A stretch of 30,493 bases of DNA from a virus, in the IMG/VR virus record IMGVR_UViG_3300026367_000111, positions 1-30,493 of that record, one strand, 5' to 3'. Below the pieces are notes generated by a model. That model saw nothing but the letters and a program-made list of their open reading frames with translations. It was not told the DNA's origin and did not search any database. The position numbers and the translations under genes are program-made. Of the stretch, positions 7,609 to 15,052 are shown one piece after another. Positions within the stretch are counted from its first letter, which is position 1, and each line of letters opens with the position of its first letter.

Positions 7609-8186
7609 CGGGTCTCATATTCCGTGTATTTCGTGACTAGCTCCAATCCCCGGTCACCCGAACTGCGCGACTTCTGATCTGAATCTGTCAACAGGCCACG
7701 CGGTGGTGTCGTACGCCGATAGAACAACCCCTCACAAGCAAGGCTGATCGATCCCTTTTCCAGCCCGGAAAAGCTGTAGCTGACCTTTTCCATCGTGCCG
7801 ACGAAATGCGCGAACGGGCTGCCCACCGGATGCCACGCTGGATGATCCAGATCCGCCTGCGTATAGAACAGCTGCCCGAAGATCGCGACGGTACGCCCGT
7901 GTACTGTACTTTCTGCCGCTTGCGTGTCGTCGATCATCTTTTCGGTCGCGGCAAGACCAAAGGATACCGGCTGCGCAGTGGCGGCATAGGTGGTCTCGAT
8001 ATCGGAAATGCTGATCAGATCAGACACGCCCGACCAGATTTCGCCCGCCACGTCCAGATCGCCTATCCCGGTCCACCAGCGGCGCGGGTTATCCTTGAAG
8101 TCCATAAAGACCAGCGTTGCTTCGGACACCCTGCCCGTCCGAAGCAGATCATCAGGGATCGCCAGCAGATCGTCGCGCACACCCAT
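7599..8186 (-). CDS. Tail tip protein of unknown fold
   Basis: A 195-residue protein between the distal-tail candidate and the GNAT-like protein. It is rich in beta-strand-type sequence (GDLDVAGEIWSGVSDLISISDIE, VSYSFSGLEKGSISLACEG) and recalls the mid-size tail-tip proteins that sit between the distal tail protein and the J-like hub in other alphaproteobacterial siphophages. I do not recognise a named domain. Its ATG overlaps the preceding stop as TGATG. Structural role inferred from position. Confidence 0.65.
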   Translation of the reverse strand: MGVRDDLLAIPDDLLRTGRVSEATLVFMDFKDNPRRWWTGIGDLDVAGEIWSGVSDLISISDIETTYAATAQPVSFGLAATEKMIDDTQAAESTVHGRTVAIFGQLFYTQADLDHPAWHPVGSPFAHFVGTMEKVSYSFSGLEKGSISLACEGLFYRRTTPPRGLLTDSDQKSRSSGDRGLELVTKYTEYETRWL

Positions 8187-8842
8187 CAGAAAGCCTCGCG
8201 GAATTTGACCGTAGGCCGGTCGATCTCACTGAGCGAGAAATCTACTTCGCCCTCGCCTTCGGATGCAAATCGCATCTTGCAGACCGGATTGTCTGTTTCG
8301 ACAATCGATCCCGCAGCGGCACCAGCCCGCAAGGGCGGTTGGATCCTGATCTTTGCACCATCATCCCACGACCGCTGCACCCTGTGGAACCGCTCACCAA
8401 TGGACAGACTGTGACCAGGGCGCAGCCCCAGACTGTCCGTAAGTGTCAATTCAATGTCCGTCGCGCGCAGCGGTGCGTCCGTCTTGACCATGATCGATGC
8501 CCGTGCGTCGTTGACAAACGACCAATGCTCGAACGTGCTGAATTCTGGCACTTCAGTGACTGAGGCACGCCCACCACGCGCATTTCGAGGGCGATAAGGC
8601 AGCGTGACTGGCACCAATGTCGTTCCAATCCCGCCCTCCATTTGAGCGAGGAAAGCTTGCCACTCAAGTCGCGCCTCTTCATTATGGATAAAGAAGGATA
8701 TCGATACCGTCCAATGGCCTGAAAAGCTCGGAATGATACTTTCGGCTCCGGATATGGCAGTCTCACGCCCGCGCATTTGCCCGACCATACGAAATCCCGA
8801 CGTTGTCAATTTGGCCTGCCTGGGGAATGCGATATTTCCCAT
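8186..8842 (-). CDS. Distal tail-like protein
   Basis: A 218-residue protein immediately after the tape measure, the usual place of the distal tail protein that starts the tip complex. The sequence is beta-rich (ASIMVKTDAPLRATDIELTLT, SLSIGERFHRVQRSW) with no membrane segment, and its C-terminal half looks like a small beta-barrel. It starts by TGATG overlap with the tape measure gene and ends by the same overlap with the next tail gene. The assignment rests on gene order; no family signature was recognised. Confidence 0.6.
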   Translation of the reverse strand: MGNIAFPRQAKLTTSGFRMVGQMRGRETAISGAESIIPSFSGHWTVSISFFIHNEEARLEWQAFLAQMEGGIGTTLVPVTLPYRPRNARGGRASVTEVPEFSTFEHWSFVNDARASIMVKTDAPLRATDIELTLTDSLGLRPGHSLSIGERFHRVQRSWDDGAKIRIQPPLRAGAAAGSIVETDNPVCKMRFASEGEGEVDFSLSEIDRPTVKFREAF

Positions 8843-10860
8843 CAGTCGAACCGCATGCTCTTGTTGGAGAGGTAAGCTGGCGCAGCCGCCAACGTGCTTT
8901 GCTTGATACCCGGGGCTGCTTCAGCGATTAACTTACCTGCAGCATCCCGGACAAAGGCCCCAAAGGACCCTGTAGAGCGGTCCATGGTAACTGTAACGTT
9001 TAAGCCCTGCGCAGCACCCATCGCATCGTTGGGCACGATTGTGCCGCTACTACCGGGCTGAAACCACTCGGGGCCTCTTTCCCCGACGATATAGCCCTTG
9101 CCGGCCGAGACGGACCCACCATCTGCGCGGAAACCGCCAAAGATGCTTTTCGCCAGTCCGCCGATACCGCCAAGAATTCCGCCACCACTGCTTGCACCAC
9201 CCCAAAGGGTGTCAAATGCGCTATCCAGCAGCTTGTCAGTGATCTTGTTGAGAATACTCCTGACAACTTCGCCGAGGTTCTGCGCACCGGTGATAATACC
9301 CTTGAACGCATCCTTGAATGTGTCCCGCATGTCGTTCGCAGTATCTTTAAGGCCTTTGACCCTTGCTTTAGCGCCATCCACCGCTGAACCCGCCCCGCCA
9401 GCACTGCCGGCGACATTGTCGAGCGCGTCGGAAAATCGATCCGCCGCCTCTGCGCCACCATCCAAATTCTCCGGAGCCGTGAGAATTGGCTTTACTGAGT
9501 CGCTCAGAGCCGATGCAACTTCTGCACCAGCTTCTTTGATTCTTTGACCACCCTGCCTGATGCTTGACGCTGCCTGATCAAAAAGACCATCTGCTACGGA
9601 ACCAATAGCACCTGAGACGTCCGACTTTCCGAAAGTCGACATACCCATCTTTTCGCCCAACCCACTGCCTGCCAATGCATTCCACGCTGACGCGATACCA
9701 TTTATCAGAGCGTCGAAAGTTCTGGCTATCTCAGCAAATGCACGGACAAACGAACCAACAATCGCGGATGCGATGCCTGCCATAATTTCCGATAGACCCC
9801 ATGCCGTCCTTCCAACGCCGAGCAACGTTGCCTTCCCGACTTCGAAAATTCGCTTTAGACCGTCGGTGACGCCGCCAGCCGCACCGATCACCCTCCCAAA
9901 CTGGTAGACTAGCTCGCCAGCACCGACGATTAACGCACCAATGCCTGTTCGGATCAAAGCGCTGCGCAGAAACGCTAGAGAGCCGGCGAAACTCAACGTT
10001 GCAAGACGGGCTAATCCAGCAGCCGCGACATATCGAACGCCTAGGCCGGTGACCAGTACCGATACATAGGTGCCGACCCGCTGTAAGTTGTTTGCCAGAC
10101 CATCAATCATCGTCCGCAATAGCCCGCCTTCGCGAAGGCTGTCGGTCATCGCCTGCGCCATGGCACCGAGTGTCGGCACGATAGAAATCGCCAGCTGCTG
10201 CGCCGCATACTGACCAATCAGCCCCAGCCTTCCAATCCGGTCATTGGCCTGCTCGATCGCATCGGAATCGGTCTTGCTTACAGCTAGGCCATATTGCTCC
10301 ACGTCGGTGCGCGCCTGCCGAAAAACATCGCCACCCGACAGGACTGCAAGCACCATCTCACGGTTTCGCACACCCAGATCCTGCAGCAATGCAGATGCCT
10401 GACCCGAGTTCAGCCCCAGATCCTTAATTCCGTCGGCAATCAGCGCCACCTTTTGATCAGCCTCAAGGCCCTCCAGATCCTTCGCCGATAAATTCAACCG
10501 ATCCAGCGCAGTAACGGCTCTCTTGCTGCCACGCGCGATTTCCCGGTCCATGGTCTGAACATCATTGGCAAGCCCGGACAGCCTCACACCCGCCTCGCCA
10601 GCGGCCAATTCAAGCGCACGGTAGCCCCCCACCGAAGTCCCCAGACGACGGGCGGCCTTGACAGCCACATCGATGTCATTCGCGCCCTTCAGAGCCATGG
10701 CAGTGATCGCACCACCCGCCGCAGCTGCCACTGCAGCAACCGCGACGATTTGCTTGCGCATCGCCGCAAGTGGGGTTTGAACCCGCTTGGCACCGCTTTC
10801 AAATTTTGCGCTGTCGAGGCCAAGATTGACCCGCAAAGCGCCGATAACACTTGATGCCAC
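8842..10860 (-). CDS. Tape measure protein
   Basis: A 672-residue tape measure that sets tail length. The N-terminus (SVIGALRVNLGLDSAKFESG) and the Ala/Gly-rich helix that follows are typical of this class. Hydrophobic helices occupy the centre (about 255-400). The C-terminus has the common block FRADGGSVSAGKGYIVGERG followed by a PEWFQPGSSG-type motif. Translation starts at GTG, directly after the stop of the frameshifted chaperone (TAAGTG), with AGAGGAAG upstream. At about 0.15 nm per residue it predicts a tail near 100 nm. It sits between the chaperones and the tail tip, as in most siphophages. Confidence 0.9.
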   Translation of the reverse strand: MASSVIGALRVNLGLDSAKFESGAKRVQTPLAAMRKQIVAVAAVAAAAGGAITAMALKGANDIDVAVKAARRLGTSVGGYRALELAAGEAGVRLSGLANDVQTMDREIARGSKRAVTALDRLNLSAKDLEGLEADQKVALIADGIKDLGLNSGQASALLQDLGVRNREMVLAVLSGGDVFRQARTDVEQYGLAVSKTDSDAIEQANDRIGRLGLIGQYAAQQLAISIVPTLGAMAQAMTDSLREGGLLRTMIDGLANNLQRVGTYVSVLVTGLGVRYVAAAGLARLATLSFAGSLAFLRSALIRTGIGALIVGAGELVYQFGRVIGAAGGVTDGLKRIFEVGKATLLGVGRTAWGLSEIMAGIASAIVGSFVRAFAEIARTFDALINGIASAWNALAGSGLGEKMGMSTFGKSDVSGAIGSVADGLFDQAASSIRQGGQRIKEAGAEVASALSDSVKPILTAPENLDGGAEAADRFSDALDNVAGSAGGAGSAVDGAKARVKGLKDTANDMRDTFKDAFKGIITGAQNLGEVVRSILNKITDKLLDSAFDTLWGGASSGGGILGGIGGLAKSIFGGFRADGGSVSAGKGYIVGERGPEWFQPGSSGTIVPNDAMGAAQGLNVTVTMDRSTGSFGAFVRDAAGKLIAEAAPGIKQSTLAAAPAYLSNKSMRFD

Positions 10861-11495
10861 TTATCTTCCTCTCGATAGCGCGCGGTCGATCTTGTCCCAG
10901 GCGCTCAGGCACTGGACCAAATCGCTGCGTCTGTCATTTCCGCCGGATATGAATTCTTTAAGGCTGGGCGGCTTCTTGAAGCGCGGCAACATCGCTGTGA
11001 ACCAGACTTCGGCCATCCTATTTTCACGCCGCTGAACCGCCCCCTCCATCTCGATCGAGTAAAGGCGCGGCGTGATGTCCCAGAACCGCGCCGGGTCGAA
11101 ACCCGCCGCGATGTAGTTTTTCAGAAGAACAGTTAGATCTAGGCCGCTGTCCTCCTCGGCCCCTTGACGTTTCCCGACGATTTACCCTTGGGGGCATCGG
11201 GCAAGCTCGCACCCGTCAGCTTCTGCAGGGCGTCACCGTTTTCAGCGATGATGTCATCGACCAGCCAGCGGTCAGCAATGCCTGCATGGTGCCGCTGCAA
11301 AGACATCTTGAAGAGGTCAGAAACGATCTTCAGATCAGGCATCCAGTTTTCGGATGCTCCCTCCGGGCGGTCCAGCTTATCAAGCACGTCCTGACCATAC
11401 TTATCCTGCATATCAGCCAGGACGGACATGCCGAGGAACAAGGTGTACTCATTGCCGCCTGCTGTGACCTTCAGAGTGCCTTGTGGATTAGCCAT
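10861..11495 (-). CDS. Tail assembly chaperone G-T fusion made by -1 ribosomal frameshift (join 11495..11170, 11169..10861)
   Basis: Reading the G frame to the Asn codon of GGGAAAC and slipping back one base opens a second frame running 102 codons to a TAA that touches the tape measure start. The predicted product has 211 residues: 109 from the G part and 102 from the T part. The T part contains FDPARFWDITPRLYSIEMEG, like the FW-x-x-TP block of the small TIGR02216/GTA-type tail assembly chaperones, so it is a real domain. The T frame has no start in its N-terminal 40 codons: an in-frame TAA lies just upstream of the slip site, and the first ATG (11049) would remove the conserved block. G and GT are expected to escort the tape measure during tail assembly, as in lambda. 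Frameshifting has not been measured here. Confidence 0.75.
11139..11495 (-). CDS. Tail assembly chaperone, unshifted product (gpG-like)
   Basis: The 118-residue unshifted product. It lies between the tail tube and tape measure genes, the standard place of gpG-type chaperones, and has the expected small, charged and helical character (LGMSVLADMQDKYGQDVLDK), including a stretch on which the frameshift site GGGAAAC sits 9 codons before the stop. Its ATG overlaps the tail tube stop as TAATG, so it is probably translated by coupling rather than from a strong site of its own. It binds the tape measure protein and is not part of the finished virion in related phages. Confidence 0.75.
   Translation of the reverse strand: MANPQGTLKVTAGGNEYTLFLGMSVLADMQDKYGQDVLDKLDRPEGASENWMPDLKIVSDLFKMSLQRHHAGIADRWLVDDIIAENGDALQKLTGASLPDAPKGKSSGNVKGPRRTAA
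11169..11175 (-). promoter_or_regulatory. Slippery heptamer GGGAAAC for -1 frameshifting
   Basis: In the G frame the bases read G-GGA-AAC, the X-XXY-YYZ pattern. Lambda uses GGGAAAG at the equivalent gene. The site lies 9 codons before the G stop codon, and the -1 frame is open from just upstream of it to the tape measure start. Confidence 0.75.
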
Positions 11496-11974
11496 TATTC
11501 AATCACCCGCGCAGGCGTCACGCTGTTCATGAGCTTCGCGCCGACAGCCGACATCGCTTTTCCGCCGACTGTGCCCGTAGGTGTGAACACATCGACATAA
11601 CCCCGATAGGCACGCCGGATCGAAGTGCCATCAGGCTTGATGTTGAACTCGAAGATGACATCCTCTTTCGTGCCGGCCTTGGTCAGCTCGACTAGATCAT
11701 CGAGCAACGTGTCGCCTGGGTCTCCTGGCCAAAGCTGCTTTTCCTGCGACCACGATGCCACAGACATAAGCCCTGGAACGGTCTCTTTTGTCCGACTGGG
11801 CGAGTTCATATGCGTGGCGTCTTCGTCAGAGGGTGTCTGATCAGGGAAGGGCAGCGTTTCAAAGCCGTAGATCTGCGTCCATGTCGTCGTCGAAACTTCT
11901 GCGACCAGCGCCGTGCGACCGATCCAGAGCTCCCAATCATAGGCGATTTCGCCTGCAAATTCCTTTTGTGCCAT
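11495..11974 (-). CDS. Major tail tube protein
   Basis: A 159-residue protein in the tail-tube position, directly upstream of the chaperone pair. Its sequence (KEFAGEIAYDWELWIG, later FEFNIKPDGTSIRRAYRGYVDVFTPTG) fits the beta-sandwich major tail protein of lambdoid/HK97-like siphophages. I chose the ATG at 11974 because GGAGG lies 8 bases upstream; a start 15 bases earlier would remove that site. The start overlaps the previous stop as TAATG. It should polymerise into the non-contractile tail tube around the tape measure. Confidence 0.75.
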   Translation of the reverse strand: MAQKEFAGEIAYDWELWIGRTALVAEVSTTTWTQIYGFETLPFPDQTPSDEDATHMNSPSRTKETVPGLMSVASWSQEKQLWPGDPGDTLLDDLVELTKAGTKEDVIFEFNIKPDGTSIRRAYRGYVDVFTPTGTVGGKAMSAVGAKLMNSVTPARVIE

Positions 11975-12360
11975 TATTGCGGCCTCCATATGATGTTAAA
12001 GTCCATGCCTGTCCGGTATGAGCGGTCGGCGTCGTTCGATCCGCCCTCGCGGGTGTCTCGCGTCGAAAGATGCGTGATGATCATAAAGCCACCCCCGCGG
12101 TAGAAATTCAGGGCATCGACAACGGCGCGCGCGGCCCGCTTGGCGTCCGAATAGGTCAAACCATAGCAATCGACCTGTATCCGGCCCTCAAACGGCCCTG
12201 TGCCGTTCATATGGATGCCCTCGAAGCCCGAGACGACATTCAGCAGGACATCGGGCATCTGCTGGCCTTGTGGCCGTTCCCCGTAATCGATGCGCTGGCC
12301 GACAATTGCCGTCAGCGCCGCTGTCGCCTTCAGCAACCCGCGAAACTCTTCTTCCATCAT
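11974..12360 (-). CDS. Tail completion/terminator protein (DUF3168 type)
   Basis: A 128-residue protein with the features of DUF3168 tail-completion proteins: an N-terminal helix with LLKATAALTAIVGQRI, the YGERPQGQQMP turn, a central GPFEGRIQVDCYG strand and a SDAKRAARAVVDAL helix. The family caps the tail tube before it joins the head. The start is the first ATG of ATGATG, overlapping the upstream stop as TGATG. It lies between the HK97 gp10-like gene and the tail tube gene, where this family is normally found. Confidence 0.75.
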   Translation of the reverse strand: MMEEEFRGLLKATAALTAIVGQRIDYGERPQGQQMPDVLLNVVSGFEGIHMNGTGPFEGRIQVDCYGLTYSDAKRAARAVVDALNFYRGGGFMIITHLSTRDTREGGSNDADRSYRTGMDFNIIWRPQ

Positions 12361-12827
12361 CAGCCCTTTGCCTGCCGCGCCACTTTTGCCTCTGCCCGCT
12401 TGATGCTCTTTTCCAGCTCGATCCAAAGATCTTTGGATAGACGATCCAGCAGCGCCATCTTGTCTTGTTCCCAGGCGGGACGCGCGAACGATTGGGGCCC
12501 GTGATTAACGTTGCCGAATTCCTGGTTGACCGCTGCGGGATCCGGCTCGGCACCAACGAACATTTCGACGCTGGCTTTGTCGTCGCGAAACATGCGCTTG
12601 TGCAGGCCCTTCTGCCGTTTGCTCAGCTTCGTGCTGACGGCGATCGAATCCGCAAGATCATCCGTCGCGGTGTCGCCGCGCGGTGCCAGATACCTCATCA
12701 GATCTGCCAAAGGCTGCGCCGACTTTTTCAAGGAACGGCGCAACACGCTTTTGCCAGCCGACTTGGACAGATTTTCGAGTTCTTTTTCTAACTCTGAGAA
12801 GCCGGAGAGATCAAAGGTAACGCTCAT
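12360..12827 (-). CDS. HK97 gp10-like head-tail joining protein
   Basis: A 155-residue protein starting MSVTFDLSGFSELEKELENL and continuing with a basic helix (VLRRSLKKSAQPLADLMRYL), then an APRGDT loop and a C-terminal GPQSFARPAWEQDK block. These are hallmarks of the HK97 gp10 family, which helps to complete the neck between head and tail. The start overlaps the previous stop as ATGA. Gene order supports the assignment. Confidence 0.85.
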   Translation of the reverse strand: MSVTFDLSGFSELEKELENLSKSAGKSVLRRSLKKSAQPLADLMRYLAPRGDTATDDLADSIAVSTKLSKRQKGLHKRMFRDDKASVEMFVGAEPDPAAVNQEFGNVNHGPQSFARPAWEQDKMALLDRLSKDLWIELEKSIKRAEAKVARQAKG

Positions 12828-13060
12828 AGCTCAATGCCGAAGCGTTTGGCATGCTGCACCATGTCGTCGGACAACCACGCGTGCACAACACCAAAACAGA
12901 AGCCGGAATCTGCAACCTGCGCACCCGAAGCCTCAAGGGTGCGCCACTCTTTCTGAAACCTGTCTTGATCAGCCTCACCGAGACGATCGAACCCTTTAGA
13001 GAGCTTTTCTATCTGGCGATCAGGATCCACCTCGATCCGTACTGTCAACGCGCATTTCAT
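12824..13060 (-). CDS. Small conserved-position protein in the neck cluster
   Basis: A 78-residue protein, mostly helical and acidic (IEKLSKGFDRLGEADQDRF) with two Cys residues. I do not recognise a family. The start at 13060 overlaps the head closure stop as TGATG and has GAGGA upstream; its stop overlaps the gp10-like start as ATGA. This double coupling argues that it is a real gene of the head-tail joining cluster, but its role is unknown. Confidence 0.6.
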   Translation of the reverse strand: MKCALTVRIEVDPDRQIEKLSKGFDRLGEADQDRFQKEWRTLEASGAQVADSGFCFGVVHAWLSDDMVQHAKRFGIEL

Positions 13061-13404
13061 CAAGAGATCCTCGCCGACGTTGTGAATTCCAGCCACATCT
13101 TGTCATCTTCGACATCCTTGATGCCCATGATGTCATAGACCGTGCCATTGCAGACCAATCGATCCTTTGGCGTGATGCTAGACGTCAGCGCCGACCAGTA
13201 GACGACGAACCGCGCCGTGATGTTGGCCGAGACTTGGCCCGCCCGCCATTTCTCGGCGTCGCTGATCGGGGTCCGTTTCGCCCAAAGCTTCGGACCGATT
13301 GCATCATTCGCGGGATCACCCCAGACGATCGCATTCTGAAGCCCGTCATCCGACATCTGCCCGCGCAGAAACTGAACACGGTGCTTCATTTGACCAGCTC
13401 GCAT
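13060..13404 (-). CDS. Head closure protein (phage head-tail adaptor)
   Basis: A 114-residue protein with the typical head-tail joining pattern: MKHRVQFLRGQ at the start (RAGQMKHRV), a WAKRTPISDAEKWRAGQ block in the middle, the RFVVYWSALTSSITPKDRLV strand pair and a final YDIMGIKDV with a short tail. This is the Phage_H_T_join (SPP1 gp16-like) fold that plugs the portal after packaging. The start overlaps the connector stop as TGATG. An alternative start five codons in is possible. Confidence 0.85.
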   Translation of the reverse strand: MRAGQMKHRVQFLRGQMSDDGLQNAIVWGDPANDAIGPKLWAKRTPISDAEKWRAGQVSANITARFVVYWSALTSSITPKDRLVCNGTVYDIMGIKDVEDDKMWLEFTTSARIS

Positions 13405-14000
13405 CAGAAATGCGGCCTTTTGTAGGGCGCGAGGTCAGCCGCGACACTGCGCGGAAGCTCCACTGCGCCTACGCCAACCAGGACCGCTGCGCGATTATTG
13501 AAACGGTGCGCGACCAGATCCAGAATTGCCAGCCTAATCGCAGCCGGCACGTCCGCAGGGGTATCACCATACCCGGCACGATAGATCACAGTCACCGCAT
13601 CATCCCGATGATCCGTGGCTGGCCATGCTGCAGTTGACGACAACCGGATGAAACACCCGGAAGCATCCGAATGCAGCGTGAACTTTGATGGCGATAGCGT
13701 GGCTTCGGCACCGTTCGCGTCGATATAGTTGATCGAAACAATGGACTGCACCGGCGCAAGCCTCAGGTCGATCCGGTCACTGCGTGGAAAGCTATCGAAT
13801 GTATCCGACCAGTCTTGCGTGATCAGCGCCCGCCCCATGATGCCATCAGCACCCTCAAGATGCGAAACCACTGCGGCGATCAGCATCTCGATCTCATCAT
13901 TGTCATCATCTTCGACGCGCCGCACACGCCGCTTGGCGTCTTCAAGCGCGACTGGCGTCACTGCGGGCGGTGATGCCAGTATTGATCGAAACCGCTGCAT
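13404..14000 (-). CDS. Head-tail connector protein (gp6-like, phiE125 gp8 type)
   Basis: A 198-residue adaptor protein. The N-terminal ALEDAKRRVRRVEDDDNDEI, the paired helices that follow, the ITQDWSDTFDSFP turn, and a late AIRLAILDLVAHRFNNR helix form the pattern of the gp6-like connector family, which docks on the portal. The order decoration, unknown, connector, head closure, gp10-like, terminator, tail tube is that of an HK97-type virion. It starts 2 bases after the previous stop. Confidence 0.8.
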   Translation of the reverse strand: MQRFRSILASPPAVTPVALEDAKRRVRRVEDDDNDEIEMLIAAVVSHLEGADGIMGRALITQDWSDTFDSFPRSDRIDLRLAPVQSIVSINYIDANGAEATLSPSKFTLHSDASGCFIRLSSTAAWPATDHRDDAVTVIYRAGYGDTPADVPAAIRLAILDLVAHRFNNRAAVLVGVGAVELPRSVAADLAPYKRPHF

Positions 14001-14002
14001 GA

Positions 14003-14473
14003 TCAGGGCGCGCTGGAACGTGGGCCAGCCTTGGCGGCGGGCGCAGGCGGCGCGGCCTGAACCGGTACCGATGCATCATCGGTAGGTCGCTCGAAATCAG
14101 GAAATGCCGCATCAACTTCGGCGCGGGTCAGGGTTGTCGATCCGGTCAGTTCCTTGATCCGGTCCATTGCAGGCTTGCCCGCAGCGGTCCAATCTTCGTC
14201 TTCTTTCACATCGAGCTGATCGAGGGCTTGCTGGATCGCACCCGGTTTTTTCCGGGCAGCTTCAGCTTCAGCCAACGCGCGAGACCGCTCACGTTCCGCT
14301 TCCTCGACGCTCTTGGGATCGATCATGGCGGTCTCGCGGCGCACAGGCATATGCGACCTTGCGGCGCCGGCGACAATCAACTGCTTGCCCAGAATATCAT
14401 CGACGGTCACGATCTCGCCCGCATCTGCGCAAAGCAGCGCTGATGCTGACACTTTCAACATTTTAACTTGCAT
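14003..14473 (-). CDS. Head-associated protein with a C-terminal AAGKP...TRAEVDAAFP block
   Basis: A 156-residue protein between decoration and connector genes. The first 50 residues are beta-rich (KVSASALLCADAGEIVTVDD), a long charged helix follows (about 55-95, SVEEAERERSRALAEAEAAR) and then a small domain with GKPAMDRIKELTG and RAEVDAAFPDF. The C-terminus is Pro/Ala-rich. The W-x-x-x-GKP...TG...R-x-E-x-D-x-x-x-P pattern recurs in phage proteins at this position, but I cannot name the family. Start at 14473 has GGAG at a good distance. Confidence 0.6.
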   Translation of the reverse strand: MQVKMLKVSASALLCADAGEIVTVDDILGKQLIVAGAARSHMPVRRETAMIDPKSVEEAERERSRALAEAEAARKKPGAIQQALDQLDVKEDEDWTAAGKPAMDRIKELTGSTTLTRAEVDAAFPDFERPTDDASVPVQAAPPAPAAKAGPRSSAP

Positions 14474-14499
14474 GAAGTTTCACTCCGATAGGTTTCAGG

Positions 14500-14519
14500 G
14501 GCCAGCCGTCAGGCTGGCC
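14500..14519 (-). promoter_or_regulatory. Intergenic hairpin after the decoration gene
   Basis: GGCCAGCC and GGCTGGCC form a perfect 8-bp stem with a 4-base loop. On the minus strand it begins 8 bases after the decoration gene stop. No T-run follows, so it is more likely an mRNA-stabilising or partly terminating structure than a full terminator. Confidence 0.5.
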
Positions 14520-14526
14520 TGATGGT

Positions 14527-14979
14527 TCAAACGCTCGGCGGTGAGCTGACAGCCACTTCGACACCAAAGGTCGATGGCCGCTCGATCGGCAGCTTGCGAG
14601 CGCCGTAGCGCACCACCACCAGATCACCGAAGGCAACGTTGGCGACCGATGAGGACCGATTGAACCGAACGTAACGCTCACGCGGGCAGTGAACGTCGAT
14701 TGCAATCATCTGCCCGTTCAGATCGTCATCTACCGCGCTGGTCAAACTTGCTGTCGCACCCGCTATATCAGCCATGTCGCCGCCCACGTTGGTAGCGCTC
14801 TGCTGTGCGGTCAGAGTGGCGACCCCGGTGGCCAGGCTGTCGGTCACGTGAGCCATTACAAACACGCCCTCATATCCCGCCATATCGATGATGATGGAAT
14901 CTGCATCGGTTGCGGCCGCTGCGGCGATTGATGCCCCGATAAATTGCAGAGCAAGTGAATTGAGAAGATTGGGCGTCAT
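14527..14979 (-). CDS. Capsid decoration/head stabilisation protein candidate
   Basis: A 150-residue protein immediately downstream of the major capsid gene. It is Ala/Ser/Thr/Val-rich and beta-type throughout (TDADSIIIDMAGYEGVFVMA, ATLTAQQSATN, CPRERYVRFNR) with no membrane helix after the first segment. Proteins like this in the same place in other alphaproteobacterial prophages are capsid-associated. The start has AGGAG 6 bases upstream. Hairpins flank the gene on both sides, which suggests that its mRNA level is set separately from its neighbours, as expected for an abundant virion protein. Confidence 0.6.
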   Translation of the reverse strand: MTPNLLNSLALQFIGASIAAAAATDADSIIIDMAGYEGVFVMAHVTDSLATGVATLTAQQSATNVGGDMADIAGATASLTSAVDDDLNGQMIAIDVHCPRERYVRFNRSSSVANVAFGDLVVVRYGARKLPIERPSTFGVEVAVSSPPSV

Positions 14980-15008
14980 CGGACACTCCTGTCAAAAAAG
15001 GTTGATTG

Positions 15009-15034
15009 CTGCCGCAGGATCACGCCTGCGGCAG
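15009..15034 (-). terminator. Hairpin after the major capsid gene, possible weak terminator
   Basis: CTGCCGCAGG and CCTGCGGCAG form a perfect 10-bp stem with a 6-base loop. On the minus strand it starts 18 bases after the capsid stop. The T-run (TTTTTT) comes only 9 bases after the stem, so termination would be partial at best. It may limit read-through into the next genes or protect the capsid mRNA 3' end. Confidence 0.5.
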
Positions 15035-15052
15035 AGCGTTCAGCTGGCGGGC

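Noticed and set aside
10861-11049. A separate 62-residue gene upstream of the tape measure
   Set aside because: The open frame extends 40 codons further upstream and includes the conserved FW-x-x-TP block. It is better explained as the shifted part of the chaperone fusion.
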